Source of the DNA: Promethearchaeota archaeon
GTDB lineage: Archaea; Asgardarchaeota; Lokiarchaeia; Sigynarchaeales; SOKP01
Length of the DNA: 7,179 nucleotides
Assembly (NCBI GenBank): GCA_019057975.1
Contig: JAHLWJ010000225.1
Span: forward strand, 1 to 7,179
Direction: 5' to 3'
The position numbers and the translations under genes are program-made. This document shows, in pieces, positions 6,240 to 7,179 of this stretch. The notes beneath the pieces were generated by a model, which was given only the letters and a program-made list of their open reading frames with translations, ran no database searches and had not been told where the DNA came from. The number at the start of each line of letters is the position of its first letter. The first letter of the stretch is position 1.

Positions 6240-6434
6240 TTATTGATTCCACCTCCTTTCTCTCCTAGCAAGATCCGAGGGAGAAAGAAACTTTTTTTGA
6301 TTTTCTAAAAGTGCACTAACACCAATTGTTTTGGACTTTTTTTCCTCATCAGTACAGTTGCAGGTTGGGGTGTAATCCGAGGGTTCATTATATGTAGAAA
6401 TAAATCCTTCGTAATTTCTGAGAATGACTTTATT
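6240..6434 (-). pseudogene. Second detached kamA 3' end (copy 2, diverged)
   Basis: Read on the minus strand in a frame different from intact kamA, the DNA encodes 64 residues plus a stop with clear KamA C-terminal character. It starts [20 protein letters not shown], then has TCNC, IGVSALLENQKK and LSPSDLARRERRWNQ. It aligns with the intact gene from NKRVVLRN to the end, with about half the residues identical. There is no start codon, and a TGA lies in frame three codons upstream of the first matching codon. Its first codons overlap the stop codon of intact kamA (6430-6432), so the two ends are butt-joined with essentially no spacer. The Cys-x-Cys zinc-ligand pair is still present, as is an uninterrupted frame, so decay is either recent or limited. 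It cannot be a functional enzyme. It is more distant from both other copies than they are from each other, indicating a separate kamA lineage. Confidence 0.8.
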
Positions 6435-7179
6435 TGCTCAATTTTCTTTTCCTCTTATTCCTTTCTAAATCATCTGGCTCAATAGTTATTTTTTTGCCAC
6501 TTAACAACGCTGAAACGCCAATTTGATTCTCAACATCTTCGCAATGACATCCCGGAATATAATCATCTGGTTCTTCGTATGTTGTAATAACACCCTCAAA
6601 ATTTCTTAACACAACTCGTTTATTTCCCTGAGAGATTGTATAATCTGGCATAACAGGGATCTTACCTCCACCACCTGGAGCATCTACTACGAATGTGGGA
6701 ACGCATAGGCCAGACGTGTGCCCCCTTAATCCTTCAATGATTTCAATACCTTGAGCAACGCGGGTTCTAAAATGCTCAAGACCAACAGAGAGATCGCATT
6801 GATAAATATAGTAAGGTCTTACTCTAATTTTTACAAGGTCTTGGACTAATTTTTTCATGACATGAATACAATCGTTAACTCCTCTCAATAGTACCGATTG
6901 ATTTCCAAGAGGAATTCCCGCATCTGCTAACAATTCACATGCTCTTTTAGAGTCTTCTGTGATTTCATTAGAATGATTGAAATGGGTATTAAACCAAATA
7001 GGATGATATTTCTTAATCATTTCACATAGTTCAGGAGTAATTCTTTGAGGCATAACTACGGGTGTTCGAGAACCTAATCGTACTATTTCTACGTGAGGAA
7101 TTTCCTTTAATCTGACTAAGATATCTTCTAATTTTTTATCAGAAATTAATAAGGCATCGCCTCCAGATAAGAGGACATC
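6430..7179 (-). CDS. kamA: Lysine 2,3-aminomutase, C-terminal 249 residues, 5' partial
   Basis: The enzyme is a radical SAM, PLP-dependent aminomutase that converts L-lysine to L-beta-lysine. This is the first step of clostridial lysine fermentation and, in methanogens, of N-epsilon-acetyl-beta-lysine osmolyte synthesis (there called ablA). The frame is open to the right edge, so the start and the CxxxCxxC cluster motif are outside; about 415 residues is usual. Visible landmarks from the edge are [86 protein letters not shown] and [16 protein letters not shown]. The GGGGK lysine (codon 6661-6663) forms the PLP Schiff base in characterised KamA. The Cys of VNDC and the Cys-His-Cys near the end correspond to three of the four zinc-binding cysteines of the Clostridium enzyme; the fourth position is not Cys. 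The gene looks richer in G and C than its neighbours. Its last 231 bp are duplicated at 545-775. An internal ATG at 7053 is not the start. Confidence 0.95.
   Translation of the reverse strand, partial: DVLLSGGDALLISDKKLEDILVRLKEIPHVEIVRLGSRTPVVMPQRITPELCEMIKKYHPIWFNTHFNHSNEITEDSKRACELLADAGIPLGNQSVLLRGVNDCIHVMKKLVQDLVKIRVRPYYIYQCDLSVGLEHFRTRVAQGIEIIEGLRGHTSGLCVPTFVVDAPGGGGKIPVMPDYTISQGNKRVVLRNFEGVITTYEEPDDYIPGCHCEDVENQIGVSALLSGKKITIEPDDLERNKRKRKLSK
6563..6591. repeat. 29-bp perfect direct repeat, right copy
   Basis: Identical to 678-706 and located inside kamA, in the codons for [10 protein letters not shown]. See the left copy for its possible role as an attachment core; together they mark the best-conserved part of the duplicated gene end. 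Confidence 0.6.

Larger units (their letters stand above)
545..6660. mobile_element. Candidate integrated segment bounded by kamA 3'-end copies
   Basis: The segment between copy 1 (545-775) and the 3' end of intact kamA (6430-6660) carries unrelated accessory genes on both strands. It is bracketed by direct repeats of the same 231-bp gene end. This matches elements that integrate into the 3' part of a protein-coding gene, restore the reading frame with their own gene end, and leave the displaced original end at their far side. No integrase, recombinase or transposase gene was found inside, so the segment would be a decayed or satellite element, or a passenger mobilised in trans. Duplication and deletion of tandem kamA paralogues is an alternative. 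The boundaries are those of the repeats, not proven recombination points. Confidence 0.4.

Noticed and set aside
6111..6308. Plus-strand frame overlapping the zinc finger end and the kamA remnant
   Set aside because: It spans the end of one gene and the antisense of another in a third frame, with low-complexity hydrophobic content.
1..7179. CRISPR arrays, tRNA genes, terminal inverted repeats of an insertion sequence, and a recombinase gene
   Set aside because: Looked for on both strands by eye and not found; the kamA-end repeats are direct, not inverted, and lack an adjacent transposase.

Overview
This AT-rich window most likely comes from an archaeon, possibly an uncultivated one; an Asgard-type genome would fit but nothing here proves it. 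The support is modest. There is a consensus archaeal TATA box (TTTAAATA) about 32 bases upstream of one start codon, similar AT boxes precede other genes, Shine-Dalgarno sequences are mostly absent, and oligo-T tracts follow the genes. Arginine codons are mainly AGA/AGG. A low-GC bacterium is not excluded. No rRNA, tRNA, CRISPR array, integrase or transposase gene is visible.

Layout, left to right. (1) 3-389 (+) is the C-terminal end of a DNA methyltransferase whose 5' part lies outside the window. (2) 545-775 (-) is a detached 3' end of a lysine 2,3-aminomutase gene (kamA). (3) 841-4007 holds three poorly characterised genes: a HEPN-like protein (-), a putative HEXXH zinc metalloprotease (-) and, diverging from it, a truncated protein-kinase-like gene (+). 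(4) 4076-6211 (+) is a large fusion of a calcineurin-like phosphoesterase, a DEDD/RNase H-like exonuclease domain and a C-terminal zinc finger. (5) 6240-6434 (-) is a second, more diverged detached kamA 3' end. (6) 6430-7179 (-) is the 3' two-thirds of an apparently intact kamA running off the right edge.

The most striking structure is the three kamA 3' ends in the same orientation. The left copy and the intact gene's end align over exactly 231 bp without gaps (about 83% identical by hand count). The match starts one codon after the PLP-binding lysine and ends at the stop codon. This is the architecture left when an integrative element inserts in the 3' part of a protein gene and carries a replacement 3' end, as e14 does at icd in E. 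coli. On that reading about 5.7 kb between the copies is an inserted cargo block, and the butt-joined third copy is the scar of an earlier event. Divergent paralogue duplication followed by deletion is the main alternative.

The cargo genes (HEPN-like, zincin, pseudokinase, phosphoesterase-exonuclease fusion) together with a DNA methyltransferase next door resemble a defence or accessory island. That function is inferred from domain types and context only; no known defence system was recognised.
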